Shown here: piece after piece, positions 33,156-44,159 of the stretch
Layout: the number at the start of each line of letters is the position of its first letter
Position numbering within the stretch: position 1 is the stretch's first letter
NCBI RefSeq assembly: GCF_038396675.1
Contig: NC_088921.1
Span: 72,366,001 to 72,430,000, forward strand
From: Hydra vulgaris
Taxonomy: Eukaryota > Cnidaria > Hydrozoa > Anthoathecata > Hydridae
Reading direction: 5' to 3'
Length of the DNA stretch: 64,000 nt
Notes under the pieces: model-generated
Database searches by the model: none
Seen by the model: only the letters and a program-made list of their open reading frames with translations
Told to the model about the DNA's origin: nothing
Program-made: the position numbers and the translations under genes

Positions 33156-34052
33156 TTAATCTATTTTTTCTAACTTAAGAGCTTTAAGAGCAGATAAAAT
33201 TTTTCTTCCTTGCGAATTCAAAATGATATGAGGAAGTTCTTCACCGGTTTTATTATTTTCACGATACATATCTATAACAGCTTTTATTCTATCATGATTG
33301 ATACTTGGATTCCTTTTATAAAGACATTCATATGATGTTCTATCTTTTAAATACTCGATATATTCATCTAGTGATAATATTTTCAATAACAATATACCAT
33401 TGTAATAACAATCATCATAGTAAGTAATATGCATAAATTCTTTCATTTTTTCAATATCTTTGTCATAATTTAAATACTCTTCATTTCCTATAGTGGTGAT
33501 GAAATATTTATCTTTATTTCTTTTTATATTATTTCTAATGTCATCATAATGAATATAATATCTTTCACTATTATAATAATTTTCATTAACATGAAATTTT
33601 TCATATTCTTTATATTTTTCTACGATTATTTTCACGTCCATTGATCTTCCGTGTTTATTCAATTTATTTGTTAACTTATATAAACAATGAAGATAATAAT
33701 AATAATAATTATCACTCAATCGATTTGTTATATCGAGAAATTCTTTTTCATTATTTAAATATATGAATATACATAAATAATAATCTCTTATTAAAACATC
33801 TAAAACATTTTCGATTATTTTAGTGAATGATTCATCATCATCGAAAGAATAATTTTCAAATGCGGCAATATTTTTATTCTTGACAGAATGATATTCCAAA
33901 TATAAACTCCTATCTTGATATTCATCTTTATGTTTTTCTTTTGGAATTAATCTTGCTATGATGAAATTACCTTTTGTCTTATCCGGAATTTCACATCTAA
34001 AAATATCAATAACTTGAGGTAAAGTGACTAGCGAAATTTCAGTATTGGTCAT
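33156..34052 (-). CDS. MGF paralogue, 298 aa, intact, twin of the previous gene
   Basis: Shares most of its sequence with 32025-32927, including the N-terminus MTN-TEISLVTLPQVIDIF, RLIPKEK, ENYSFDDDE, TTIGNEEYL and the terminal SQGRKILSALKAL. This is the clearest recent duplication among the - strand genes. It is the last gene before a divergent switch, and an AATCAAAAT word sits near 34143. Confidence 0.86.
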   Translation of the reverse strand: MTNTEISLVTLPQVIDIFRCEIPDKTKGNFIIARLIPKEKHKDEYQDRSLYLEYHSVKNKNIAAFENYSFDDDESFTKIIENVLDVLIRDYYLCIFIYLNNEKEFLDITNRLSDNYYYYYLHCLYKLTNKLNKHGRSMDVKIIVEKYKEYEKFHVNENYYNSERYYIHYDDIRNNIKRNKDKYFITTIGNEEYLNYDKDIEKMKEFMHITYYDDCYYNGILLLKILSLDEYIEYLKDRTSYECLYKRNPSINHDRIKAVIDMYRENNKTGEELPHIILNSQGRKILSALKALKLEKID

Positions 34053-34423
34053 TATTTGATTTAAGATTCTACTTTATAATTCACTCAAAGTATAAATAAA
34101 TAATTTATCTATTTATATTTATTTAAAATATAAAAATTAATAATCAAAATATTAGTGGGTTAAAATGCGACAATTCATATTAAATAAACATCAATAATTA
34201 AAAACAATATTAATGATAATAATTATTTTATTTACTTACAATAATAATTTATTTTATATAAATATATATATTTATTTGTTTTATTTAATGTTAATAAATT
34301 AAAAATTCAGAAATTAGCGCGGGTATTATTTAACATATGATTCGTCAAGATTTTAATCAATCTGAATTTATATATATTAAATTATAAAGATCACTATAAC
34401 AATATAATATATTTCGCGCCAAA
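34053..34423. other. Divergent intergenic promoter region
   Basis: Lies between the start codons of two genes that point away from each other. It contains AATCAAAAT near 34143 for the - side and CAATCTGAATT (34358-34368) 55 bases before the + strand ATG, plus AT-rich palindromic words. No gene seen. Confidence 0.55.
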
Positions 34424-35161
34424 ATGGTAGAAATTATAATAGAAGATTTAACGCTTAGCTATAAATTATCCTTTTATCCGCTTCGCGGCCATGGTTATAA
34501 TGAATTCAAGCAGTTATATTTGGTCCCAGTGAAAAAGAAAAAATCTGCTCTGGAAAGAGATTACAATAAAATAGCGCAAAAAAATGAAGAGATTATAAAA
34601 AGCTATCTTAATTCTAATAATGAAAAAAACTTCAAAGAAATAGCTAAATCTGTTTTGACTCAATTCATTGATAATTATGATATAATATTATTAGCTATTA
34701 AGCAAAATCCAGATGAACCAAGAAAATCTACTTATGCTAGCTATTATAAATACATATGCGCTAGCAAAGATAATTCATGGTTAGGTTATTTATATAAATT
34801 AAATAATATGTTATACGAATTTGGGCTAAAAATGCGAATAAAAATACCAACAAACTCATATGATTTTTATGAGTTGTCAACATCTAGATATGAAAGACTT
34901 ATAAAAGATGTAGAAAGTAAATGTTATGATGAATACGTAATAGGTGATAAAAAATATGCAGGCAGAATTAGTAAAGTAGAAAAACAAATTAAATCTGATT
35001 TATTGGCGCGAGGAGATGGCATTAAATTGTTTGATGATGCGTTTTTATTAACAATAATGAATTTAAATTTATATTATATCGAGCTGAAATATAGTATGTG
35101 TAAAATGACTGAAGATAAAATAAAAATGAAAAATCTTATTGAAAGATATTTATTAATATAA
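34424..35161 (+). CDS. MGF paralogue, 245 aa, intact
   Basis: Opens the + block 34.4-38.0 kb. Landmark 1 is LVPVKKKK, landmark 2 is KNEEIIKSYLNSNNEKNFKE, a FIDNYDIILLAI strand follows, then a WLGYLYKLNNMLYEFGLKMRIKIP landmark 3. Landmark 4 is EYVIGDKKY. The end, LLTIMNLNLYYIEL, has the Tyr-Tyr pair, and the last residues RYLLI match 35305-36045. The Trp-Leu-Gly before landmark 3 marks this subfamily. Confidence 0.85.
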   Translation: MVEIIIEDLTLSYKLSFYPLRGHGYNEFKQLYLVPVKKKKSALERDYNKIAQKNEEIIKSYLNSNNEKNFKEIAKSVLTQFIDNYDIILLAIKQNPDEPRKSTYASYYKYICASKDNSWLGYLYKLNNMLYEFGLKMRIKIPTNSYDFYELSTSRYERLIKDVESKCYDEYVIGDKKYAGRISKVEKQIKSDLLARGDGIKLFDDAFLLTIMNLNLYYIELKYSMCKMTEDKIKMKNLIERYLLI

Positions 35162-35304
35162 TTTATTATCTAACGAAAAATAACAAATATATAATATATT
35201 TTTTTTTCGCTCTTACATGTTTACTTATTTGACAATTTATAATTTATTATTAAATAGAGCTCAAATTAATATATAATAGCATATATTTAAAATATTTGCT
35301 TAAA

Positions 35305-36045
35305 ATGAATGAAATCTTAGTCAGAGGTGATAAAATAATAGATTTAGACTCCTTTGATTTATGTTATTGTCTTGATGGCAAAATTAAATGCAAAACTTTA
35401 AATTTAATACTTACACCAAATGGAAAAACAATGCTAAAAAACAATGATATAAGTGAAATAGAAAAATATAATTCGAGCATTATAGATAAATATATAGATG
35501 AAGGTCAGAGTCTCGAAGAAATAGCTAGAGCCGCATTAATAAAAACAATGAGATATTATGATATATCTCTCTTATCTGTTAAAACTATAACATTAGAAAA
35601 TGGAGAAGTCAAGTATATACATAAAAGTTTTTATAAGAATTTAAAAAAAATGGATTATCAGTCATGGTTAGGTGCTTTATATGTATTGAATAATAAATTA
35701 TTCAATTTCAATTTAACGATTGATATAAAAATACCAAAAGATAGATATGATTTGTCAGAAGATCTATGGGGACGTTGTAAATATAAAAAGCTAATAAAAG
35801 ATTTAAAAAATAATAAATACGATATTTTTACAATAGGGCATAAATACTTTATCAACGAAACAGAATATCATGATTCTTTTATATACAGTAGAATCAATAA
35901 CCAATTTAATTTACGACTTATATTAATTGCTATGGAAATAGAATCATACTATAGTAATATGTTAACAAGTTCGTTATTTGATAGTAAATGCGATGATAAA
36001 ATTAAAGAAAAAATAAAATTAATAGATAAACATCTTCTTATTTGA
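35305..36045 (+). CDS. MGF paralogue, 246 aa, intact
   Basis: Start placed at 35305 (MNEILVRGDKI), matching the MNNILINKNKI and MNDVLINKNKI starts of the next two genes, rather than at a codon nine bases earlier. Landmark 1 is LTPNGK, landmark 3 WLGALYVLNNKLFNFNLTIDIKIPKDRY, landmark 4 FTIGHKYF, and the end is AMEIESYYSNM then a LIDKHLLI tail. The opposite-strand frame at 35658-35855 is a shadow. Confidence 0.86.
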   Translation: MNEILVRGDKIIDLDSFDLCYCLDGKIKCKTLNLILTPNGKTMLKNNDISEIEKYNSSIIDKYIDEGQSLEEIARAALIKTMRYYDISLLSVKTITLENGEVKYIHKSFYKNLKKMDYQSWLGALYVLNNKLFNFNLTIDIKIPKDRYDLSEDLWGRCKYKKLIKDLKNNKYDIFTIGHKYFINETEYHDSFIYSRINNQFNLRLILIAMEIESYYSNMLTSSLFDSKCDDKIKEKIKLIDKHLLI

Positions 36046-36151
36046 TTAAATTTAAAAATATTACAGAAAATATCTAGTAATTAACTAAAAACAAATAAAA
36101 ATAAATATATACATATATATATATATATATTTATTTTTTTTATTTCTGTTA

Positions 36152-36161
36152 AATTTGATTA
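36152..36161 (+). promoter_or_regulatory. AATTTGATTA promoter element
   Basis: Variant of the common word, 53 bases before the ATG at 36215. The same TTAAATTTGATTATTTAT appears before the next gene. Confidence 0.5.
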
Positions 36162-36214
36162 TTTATGAATTCATATAAAGTAGTATTTTTTAAACATATG
36201 TTGAAATTAATAAA

Positions 36215-37111
36215 ATGAATAATATTTTGATAAACAAAAATAAAATATCTGTTTTAGACGCTTATGATTTTTATTATTCTATTAAACATAAAAATAAGCA
36301 TGAAAATTTATATTTAATATTAACCCCGAAAAAAACAATAATAAACAACGATAATATAAGTGAAGTTGAAATAAGAGAAAACAATATAAGCATTATAGAA
36401 AGATACATCAATGAAGGAAAAGATCTTAGAGATATAGTTAAAGTTGCATTAAAGAAAATAATAGAATATTATGATATATCTATGTTATATATTAAAAGTA
36501 TATATTTGGAGAATGGCGATAAGAAATATATACATAAAAAGTTTCATGAAGATTTAGACACTATTGATCATCGGATATGGTTAAATCCTTTATGGTTGTT
36601 AAATAATACGTTATATGATTTCAATATAATATATGATATAAAAATACCAAAAAGTAATTATGATTGTTTTATAAATAAAATATATGGGCATGAATATTAT
36701 GACTATAAAAACATTATTGATGATATAAAAAACAATAATTATGATACATTAAAAATAGGCGAAAGACTTTTCGCCGAACTAAAAGAATATTATAATTCGC
36801 ACATAATTCGCAGAAACAATAATATTTATCCTAATTCTAGTGTTTCTTTTATATTAGATATGATGGAGATAGATAGATATTACGACTATATAAAAAAAAA
36901 TCCACGCTTATTATATGATACTTTAAATAATAGTGAAGATTGCAAAAAAATTAAGAAACGACTTATTGAACTCGGATCTAATGAATCCAATCTTAACGTC
37001 GAAAAAATAAAAGAAATATTAACGCAAATTGAAAAATATTTCTTGATTATCAATCAAGATTTATGTATGGGTATGGTAAATAAAACATTATTAAAAAAAT
37101 ATAAACGATGA
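36215..37111 (+). CDS. MGF paralogue, 298 aa, with a C-terminal extension
   Basis: LTPKKT is landmark 1, NNISIIERYINEGKDLRDI landmark 2, WLNPLWLLNNTLYDFNIIYDIKIPKSNY landmark 3 and LKIGERLF landmark 4. After the usual IEKYFLI end the frame runs on for about 20 residues (from NQDLCMGM), which its relatives lack. That suggests a lost stop codon or a small 3' rearrangement. The AATTTGATTA element is at 36152-36161. Confidence 0.85.
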   Translation: MNNILINKNKISVLDAYDFYYSIKHKNKHENLYLILTPKKTIINNDNISEVEIRENNISIIERYINEGKDLRDIVKVALKKIIEYYDISMLYIKSIYLENGDKKYIHKKFHEDLDTIDHRIWLNPLWLLNNTLYDFNIIYDIKIPKSNYDCFINKIYGHEYYDYKNIIDDIKNNNYDTLKIGERLFAELKEYYNSHIIRRNNNIYPNSSVSFILDMMEIDRYYDYIKKNPRLLYDTLNNSEDCKKIKKRLIELGSNESNLNVEKIKEILTQIEKYFLIINQDLCMGMVNKTLLKKYKR

Positions 37112-37155
37112 TAATTAATATATATAATCATTATTTATTTTTTTTCATTTATGTT

Positions 37156-37165
37156 AAATTTGATT
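37156..37165 (+). promoter_or_regulatory. AATTTGATTA promoter element
   Basis: 56 bases before the ATG at 37222, identical in context to the element before 36215. Confidence 0.5.
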
Positions 37166-37221
37166 ATTTATAAATTAAATATAAAGTACTAATCGCGCTA
37201 AAATATATTAAAATTAATAAA

Positions 37222-38046
37222 ATGAATGATGTTTTAATAAACAAAAATAAAATATTTCAATTACAAGCATTTTGTTTAAATCATCCTATCAATAATGAAA
37301 ATAATAAAAGAAGTTTCTATTTAGTACTAACTCCAAACGGAAAAACAACAATGAATGATAATAATATAAGTGAAATTGAAATAAGAAAAAACAATATAAG
37401 TATTATAGATAAATACGTCAGTGAAGTAAAAAATCTTAAAGATATAGCTAAAGCTGCATTAAAAAAAATAATAGAATATTATGATGTATCTTTGTTATCT
37501 ATTGAAACTATAAAGTTGGAAAATGGTTATTTTAAAAACATACATAAAAGTGTTTATAAAGATTTTATTAAAACAACGGATTATCTATCATGGATAGGTT
37601 CTTTATATATATTAAATAATTTGTTATATCATTTTAATTTAACGATTGATATAAAAATACCAAAAAATAATTATGGTATTCTTGAAGAAATATTGTTATA
37701 CGAAAATAATTATTGTGGAGTTCTTATGAATTATATAAAAAACGGCCATTATGATGAATTCACGATAGGGCAAAAACTCTTCACTGAAGAACATGAATGT
37801 TATAATTCTTTCATATCTGATAGAATTGAAAATGAATTTGATGATTTCTGTCTTATATTAGAAATGATGGAAATAGAAGTATTTTATGATGATATAGCTA
37901 TATATTTATTATCTGAAATTATAGATGATGAAGGTCGCGAAAAAATCAAAAAACATCTTATTGAACTTGGATTAAGTGAATCTAATCTTAGTAGTGAAAA
38001 TTTTAATGAAATATTAACGAAAATTAAGAAATATTTTCTTATCTAA
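37222..38046 (+). CDS. MGF paralogue, 274 aa, intact
   Basis: Near-twin of 36215-37111: LTPNGKTT, NNISIIDKYVSEVKNLKDI, WIGSLYILNNLLYHFNLTIDIKIPKNNY and FTIGQKLF. It ends KIKKYFLI at the point where its twin reads on. Both twins share a LIELG(L/S)xESNL segment in an enlarged C-terminal module absent from 35305-36045. It is the last gene of its block and is convergent with 38107-38958. Confidence 0.86.
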   Translation: MNDVLINKNKIFQLQAFCLNHPINNENNKRSFYLVLTPNGKTTMNDNNISEIEIRKNNISIIDKYVSEVKNLKDIAKAALKKIIEYYDVSLLSIETIKLENGYFKNIHKSVYKDFIKTTDYLSWIGSLYILNNLLYHFNLTIDIKIPKNNYGILEEILLYENNYCGVLMNYIKNGHYDEFTIGQKLFTEEHECYNSFISDRIENEFDDFCLILEMMEIEVFYDDIAIYLLSEIIDDEGREKIKKHLIELGLSESNLSSENFNEILTKIKKYFLI

Positions 38047-38047
38047 T

Positions 38048-38088
38048 TAAAAAAAATATATTATCATTATTATTTATATTTTTTTTTA
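38048..38088. terminator. A-run/T-run hairpin at a convergent junction
   Basis: AAAAAAAATATA on the left and TATATTTTTTTTT on the right can pair between two genes that end toward each other, giving a T-run on each strand. Confidence 0.5.
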
Positions 38089-38106
38089 TCATGTATAATT
38101 TCTCGA

Positions 38107-38958
38107 TTAAATAGTCATAAAATATTTTTCTATTAATTTAATTAGTTTTTTCACATTATCGATCAACTTATCAGTTTTATTATAAACATATTTAAAACCA
38201 TTTTCTGAATTTATTAATCTTTCTTCAAGATCAATTAAACTATTCCAAGCAAATCCAGGATAGATTATACGAATTAAAGCCCATTTTCTTTTATTAATTT
38301 TTTCTTCTATTTCATATTCTTTTTTTGTTAATTCTATAATTTTATCACTTCATTTTTTTTCACCTAATGTGTAAATAGCGCAGTCTTTGTTTTTAAAAAC
38401 ATCAATTAGATTTTCAAGATCATTACTATTCCACCATGATGAATAATCATACCTTGTATTTACATCCAAAGGCATCTTTAATCGCGCAGTTAATCCAAAT
38501 TCATATAGTATATTATTGAATTTGCTTAGCCAAAATATACTTTCATTATCTTCTATTATATATTTATGAAAATTCACAAATATATCATTGTGTTCATCAT
38601 TTTTTCTATCATAGTTATCATAATTATTAAAATAATCTGGATCGGTGGTAATTTCTTTACCATAAGGTTTGCATCTTTGACGACCTAATAAGTAAAAATC
38701 ATAATTATTTATTAAATTTTTTAAAGTAAATTTTGCGAATTTTTTAAATTCTTCTTCCTCACATCCAATGTAATTTTTAAATATTTCTACGTTTTTATTT
38801 CTTATCATTTCAATATTATCAGGCGAAATTTGTTTTGAGTTTTTAGAAATAATAACTAAAACTATACCATTAATACCATTATTATAATATGGATATCTAT
38901 GTGTTAAATAACTAATGTTGACCAATTTCTTAAATATTATTTGAGGTTTATCACTCAT
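38107..38958 (-). pseudogene. MGF paralogue with an in-frame TGA just after landmark 4
   Basis: The 202-residue frame reads a VIISKNSK landmark 1, KNVEIFKNYIG, LINNYDFYLLG, WLSKFNNILYEFGLTARLKMP and AIYTLGEKK, then stops at TGA 38350-38352. The same frame stays open to TAA at 38107-38109 and encodes an unusual C-terminal module with several Trp and a Lys/Asp-rich final helix. Trp-Leu before landmark 3 ties it to the + block on its left. AAATCAAAT (38?-offset 39038-39046) lies 79 bases before the start. Confidence 0.75.
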
Positions 38959-39129
38959 TTTATAAATTTTCGCTCGAACTTTAATTAGATAAACAAATAT
39001 AATATATATATGTCAATTATTTATTTCACTATTTACAAAATCAAATAAGCAAATAACAAAAAAACAATCTAAATAATTCATCGAATAAATGCAAAAAAAA
39101 AATATATTCATAATAATTTATTTATATTA

Positions 39130-39879
39130 TTATTTGTTTTTAAACATATTTATCATAATAGAATAAATAAATTTTATAACAGTTCGATAGTTATTAATAT
39201 TATTATTATAATAATTCTTTCCCAACGTTTTATAAAAATCAATCATTTTGTATAATTCCATCGCTTCAAGTATTATTTGGAATTTGAATTGACTTAACGT
39301 CAAAAAATTTCTTTTTTTCTCGACGCGATCAAATAAGATATCTATGTTTTCATCATTATAAAATTTTCCTTTGTTATGTAAATTTTCATTATGACCCAAC
39401 ATAAGAAAATTGAGTTTATCAATCGAATTTTGCGGCTCTAAATGACTAGAATCATTTTCAGCAAATATAATTTTCATAGTCAATTGATATTTAGATAATG
39501 TTTTATGTATTATCTTAAATTGAGTCAGAAACAATTCATTTTGTTTTATATATTTTTCAAAGCTCTCATATTCGTGAGTAACACCTGAGGAGTTTATTTC
39601 TACTCGCGCGGAAGTTATAAATATATCAAAATCTTCTATAAATCTAGCCAATATATCTTTGGTTATATTGTCGAAGTTATTCTCATTGTTATTAATATAT
39701 TCATTTATTATTTTTACGTTTTCAATCGTTAATAATACTCTATCTATATCTCTAACTTTCTTATTATTAATATTTATGTTTTTCTTTGGCGTGTATTTAA
39801 ATATAAATTCACGATACGCATTATGATATAATTCCAATTTAAATGAGTGTTCAGTATAGCTGAACATAAGTTTGCTCAT
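39130..39879 (-). CDS. MGF paralogue, 249 aa, intact
   Basis: Landmark 1 is FKYTPKKN, landmark 2 NVKIINEYINNNENNFDNI, a RFIEDFDIFI strand, landmark 3 FKIIHKTLSKYQLTMKIIFAEND and landmark 4 LNFLMLGHNE. The end is ILEAMELYKMIDFYKTL. This is the only intact gene of the 38.1-42.0 kb block. AAATCAAATT at 39946-39955 is 66 bases before the start. No known domain. Confidence 0.83.
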   Translation of the reverse strand: MSKLMFSYTEHSFKLELYHNAYREFIFKYTPKKNININNKKVRDIDRVLLTIENVKIINEYINNNENNFDNITKDILARFIEDFDIFITSARVEINSSGVTHEYESFEKYIKQNELFLTQFKIIHKTLSKYQLTMKIIFAENDSSHLEPQNSIDKLNFLMLGHNENLHNKGKFYNDENIDILFDRVEKKRNFLTLSQFKFQIILEAMELYKMIDFYKTLGKNYYNNNINNYRTVIKFIYSIMINMFKNK

Positions 39880-40004
39880 TTTTAACTAATTGCCCGCGCC
39901 AAAAAGCAAATATATATTATATTATTTTTAATTTATAATATATTTAAATCAAATTAACGAAAATCAACCGAAAAAACTAATATCATAATCGCGCGCCAAG
40001 CAGT

Positions 40005-40046
40005 AAAAAAAATAAATAAATATTCTTATCATTATTTATTTTTTTT
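40005..40046 (-). terminator. 15-bp hairpin after the next broken gene
   Basis: 40005-40019 pairs perfectly with 40032-40046, loop of 12. On the - strand it gives T8 after the end of 40127-40956. It is preceded by the GC-rich word GCGCGCCAAGC at 39991-40001. Confidence 0.55.
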
Positions 40047-40126
40047 TGTTTTGCGTCGAAATTTTATCAATTTACTAATTATAATTCACAATAACTCTGT
40101 TTTTCATCATCTGATAACATAGATAA

Positions 40127-40956
40127 TTAGACTTTTAAGACATGATTTTTTCCATCAATCATATCATGTATTAAAGGAGGACATTCAGATATATATATAT
40201 AATCATTATAAATATTTATTTTTTTATTATATTCAATTTCCTTTTCTAAAATAATTTTTTTTATGAAATAATATATTTTAGCGCGACATTCTTCTTCATT
40301 GAATTTTATTGTTGCATTTGAATCATCGAAATAAATATAATCATTAAATATTTCCATAGTGTCGAAAAGAGTATATATATCTATTGAATTATCTTTTATT
40401 ATTTCGATGCGCTCTCTAATATCATCATCATAAATATACTTATTATAATATAAAGAACTATTAGCACCTAATGTAATATAATTATAATTATCATGACTCA
40501 TTCCATCATAAACAGGAATTAATTTTATTGTTAAATTATATTTGCTTAAAATTTTATGCAAATTATGGAAAATCGCTAAATATTCTTTGTTTTTCTTGAC
40601 GCACTCATAAAAATTTATAGGTTCATTATATATGTAAAAATCTTCATAAATTTCTTTATCTATTTTTTTAACTTCAATATATATATGGTTTTCTTCAGCA
40701 AATCTTGTAACAATATCTCTAAAAGTGTCGCCAAAATCATTTTCGGCGCCATTATCAACACAATTTATTATAGATATGATATTTTCTGTATGTGTTTTTC
40801 TAGCAAGGTAATCTATAGAAAATTCACTCTGTAAACATTTTGCTTTGTATTATATTTCATTTCGAAGCTATAATAATTTTCAACATTATCGTCTGGAAAG
40901 ATAATTTTTACTTCCTTTATACCATTTTCTCCTTTAACTAATATTATATTATTCAT
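40127..40956 (-). pseudogene. MGF paralogue with a 5' frameshift
   Basis: The ATG at 40956 opens a frame that covers an IIFPDD landmark 1 and stops at TAG 40813-40815. The remaining family landmarks follow in another frame through 40127: an Asn-Cys-Val-Asp helix segment, LHKILSKYNLTIKLIPVYDG and YITLGANSS. Within the second frame no ATG lies near its beginning. The shift is at about 40815-40835. It is a near-copy of 41065-41988. Confidence 0.75.
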
Positions 40957-41064
40957 TTTGCCTAAGTATTATTTTTTTTGCTAATAAAGTCAAATAAATA
41001 TTTAAACAAAAAAATCTTACATTATTTGCTATTAATTATTTTGGGGTCGTCTATGAGTGCACTA

Positions 41065-41988
41065 TTATATTATATATTCTTTATATGAGTGAGTTAATGT
41101 AACTAAGTTTGGATCTACTGATAAACTATGTGTATAATGTATAGGAACATAATTTATGCATTTGATAAAATAATTATCAAGACAATTAAAATACTTAATA
41201 TCTTTATTATATTTTTCATTATTACCTGATATTATTCTGTTAATGAAATAATAAACTTTATTATAAGAACTTCTAAGGAAAATAGCAGACACCATATCAA
41301 ATCTATGTATATTGTAAGTATCAAGATAATGGTAGTAATTGAATACATCAACGAGTTTAAAAAAGCGTATATATATCGAAAGAATTTATTTCCATTTCTT
41401 CAATTATATCTTTAACGTTATCGTCGCAATTATCTTTATTATAATTTAGCGGATTTTTGACTCCTATAGTAATAAAATCTGTTCTACTAATGGATTGATC
41501 AAATTCTTTTTGCGTTTCTTTATATGTTGGAAATATTCTTATTGTCAAATATACTTAGACAAAATATTATGCAGATTATAAAATATAGCGGAAAATTCTT
41601 TATTTTCTTTAATATAATCATTTAAATTAATTAATTCAGTCTTTTTAGAAGTTGTTCCGTTAAGTCTCTTATGATATGTAATTTTTTTCGCCTCTACATG
41701 TATGTTACATTTATTAATTATATTAACTATAAGTCTTCTAGCTATTTTTTCAAAATTTTCGCAATTATTATCAACGCAATTTACCATCGAATATACAGTT
41801 TCTTTCATGATCTTCAAAACATATACTTTATCTTCATAATCTACATGATAATATTTATCTTTTGGAGTATGCGATAACTTAATATTAATACGACATGTAT
41901 AATTATCATCCTTTTTTATAATAATGCTTTTGAATAATTTATTTTCAATCTTTTCATTAGTGACAACTTCATAGTGATTATTACTCAT
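41065..41988 (-). pseudogene. MGF paralogue broken by at least two frameshifts
   Basis: Three overlapping or adjoining frames carry successive parts of one family protein: 41545-41988 (HTPKDK landmark 1, NIINKCNIHVEAKK, LHNILSKY), 41357-41548 (ITIGVKNPLNYN landmark 4) and 41065-41295 (C-terminal module). Breaks lie near 41545 and between about 41296 and 41356. It is the most decayed long remnant in the window. The opposite-strand frame at 41671-41877 is a shadow. Confidence 0.75.
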
Positions 41989-42198
41989 CTTATGTAATTT
42001 ACTTATCTATTAAATTAGAAGTAAATTTTGCCAGAGAAAATTAGTATTATATTTAAAATTAAATTCATGCCGCGAAAATAAAAATCTTACTAGTATAATA
42101 ATAAATCTATAATTATATGCGTTTGACGCATTTAAACATATAATATTTTAATCACGCTATTTGCTTAAATCCAACATATAATATTGTTTTGATTTATA

Positions 42199-43011
42199 AT
42201 GTTAAATTCAAACATTAATATTAGATTTTTACATTATCGTTATATGATGAAATCTAAGATTTTAAAATTTAAAATACCTATAACTCATATAATGTTCACT
42301 GAACAAAGGACAAACTGGATCGAATTAAATGAAGATTCTTTTCATATATTTTTCACTCATAAGAAATTTACAAATATCAATGAAAGCATAAAAGATTATA
42401 TTGTTTACAATAATTACTTTAAAAAAGAAAATCTACAAATAATTTCGCGCCATATTAACGATAAAACTAATGTTAGCGCGAAAAATACAATAAAGAACAT
42501 ATTAATTTAATTAGCTAATAATTATATAATGCATATATTAGTGTCAAATAAATATAAAAATTTACATAGCGCGTTAAAAGAAGATTATGTTAAATTCGAA
42601 CATGATAGCAGCGATGAGTTGAGTGTGTTCAATAAAATTTTACACTATTTCGGCGTTACAATGCCTGTTTATAATTTAAATCTAGAGAAATATTATGAAT
42701 CAATATACTCGAGCAATATTGATCGTTCTAAATACGATGATAGTGTTGGTATATATAATTTGGACCCAGAAGTCATTAATGATAATAATATTTTTACTGT
42801 TCTCGGCGAAAATAAAGTAATAATGAATTTAAATAATAAATATAATATTGAAAATTTTGTCTTTAATAGACAAAACAATAATATATCATTTGTATTAAAA
42901 ACTATCTTAGAACGTATTTTTTATATTTCATATAACCATCAAACAAAGGATAAAATATATAATGAAAAGTTTAAAGAATTTATCGATAAGCATGTATTTG
43001 ATAAAAAATAA
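42199..43011 (+). pseudogene. MGF paralogue with an in-frame TAA in the second helix
   Basis: One continuous reading frame from 42199 to 43011 except for TAA at 42508-42510. An ATG at 42529 in the same frame could restart translation of the second part. Landmarks: FFTHKKF (1), LHYFGVTMPVYNLN (3) and IFTVLGENKVI (4). The intact twin 43108-43923 has Leu-Asp-Phe-Ala across the stop site. The subfamily is marked by Thr-His-Lys in place of Pro-Lys. Its start follows TTTTGATTTATA. Confidence 0.77.
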
Positions 43012-43107
43012 ATGAATAATAAATTACATTATTTAATTTTTTCCAATTTAAACATTGTTTTGATTTTCTTATATACTATTTTAATTTTTGATTAATATCT
43101 CTCTCTA

Positions 43108-43923
43108 ATGGATTCTCAAACATTACCATTTCAACTGCGTATTGATTATGATATGTTTATACAGCAAAGATTTAGTATTGATACTAATTTATATAGTAAA
43201 AGATTTAATATATTTTTCACACATAAAAGATTTATAGATTGTAGTGAAACTTCGGAGAATTATATATCTTACAATGAATATATAGATAAATATAATATAA
43301 ATTTAATATTAGAACATATTATCGATGATATTAAAATAGATATGAAAAATACAATAAAAAATATGTTATTGGATTTTGCTAAGAATTATATAATACATAT
43401 AGTAACGCCGATCGAATATAGAAATCACCGTGTTGTAAAATTAAATCATATGGATTCAAAGCTCGAATTTCGCGGAAGTGATGAAATTAGTATATTAAAT
43501 AAGTTTTTTAATTACTTTGGAGTTACTATGCCTATGTATAATTTAGATCCTAACGAATTCACTAAACAAGCTAAAGCTAATCGATATATTAATCATAAAG
43601 CTGGATCTTTTGTTGGTGTATATAATTTAGGACCAGAAATTATAAATGATAATAATATTTTTGATATACTTGGTAAAAACAGTGTAATAAAAAATATAAG
43701 AAATAAAGAATATAACATTGAGAATTTTACAATTATTCATTATAAAAATAATTCCCGCTCAAGATATATATTAGATATGATCTTAAATTCTTGCGTTTTA
43801 AAATTAGATTATAAATCACTTGAACTAGAACGTTATTATGACGTTAAAGATAAATCACTCGTTGATAAATTTCACGCTTTTATTGTAAAATATATGATCG
43901 AATATAAAGAAATGTTCCACTAA
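43108..43923 (+). CDS. MGF paralogue, 271 aa, intact
   Basis: Intact twin of 42199-43011: FFTHKRF landmark 1 at about 36-42, NTIKNMLLDFAKNY landmark 2, FFNYFGVTMPMYNLD landmark 3, GVYNLGPEIINDNNIFDILGKNSVI landmark 4 region (given in parts: GVYNLGPEIIND and IFDILGKN), then a basic C-terminal module. Landmarks 3 and 4 are farther apart than in other blocks. Function unknown. Confidence 0.83.
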   Translation: MDSQTLPFQLRIDYDMFIQQRFSIDTNLYSKRFNIFFTHKRFIDCSETSENYISYNEYIDKYNINLILEHIIDDIKIDMKNTIKNMLLDFAKNYIIHIVTPIEYRNHRVVKLNHMDSKLEFRGSDEISILNKFFNYFGVTMPMYNLDPNEFTKQAKANRYINHKAGSFVGVYNLGPEIINDNNIFDILGKNSVIKNIRNKEYNIENFTIIHYKNNSRSRYILDMILNSCVLKLDYKSLELERYYDVKDKSLVDKFHAFIVKYMIEYKEMFH

Positions 43924-44159
43924 TAAATGTAAATTATATATTAAGCTTTATAATATTTATTTTTTTGCTGATTAGCGCGAAAGAACAATATATTATATTT
44001 ATTTATAATTTATTATATCTTATTTTATTTGAATATATAATTTATTACTCTAATATATTAAGTTATTTAAATCGTGTTTCTTTATAAATAGATTATAAAT
44101 AGATAATAGTTAATAAATTTATTTAGCCAAGAAAAAGAATTTAAAGTATCTATTAAAAA

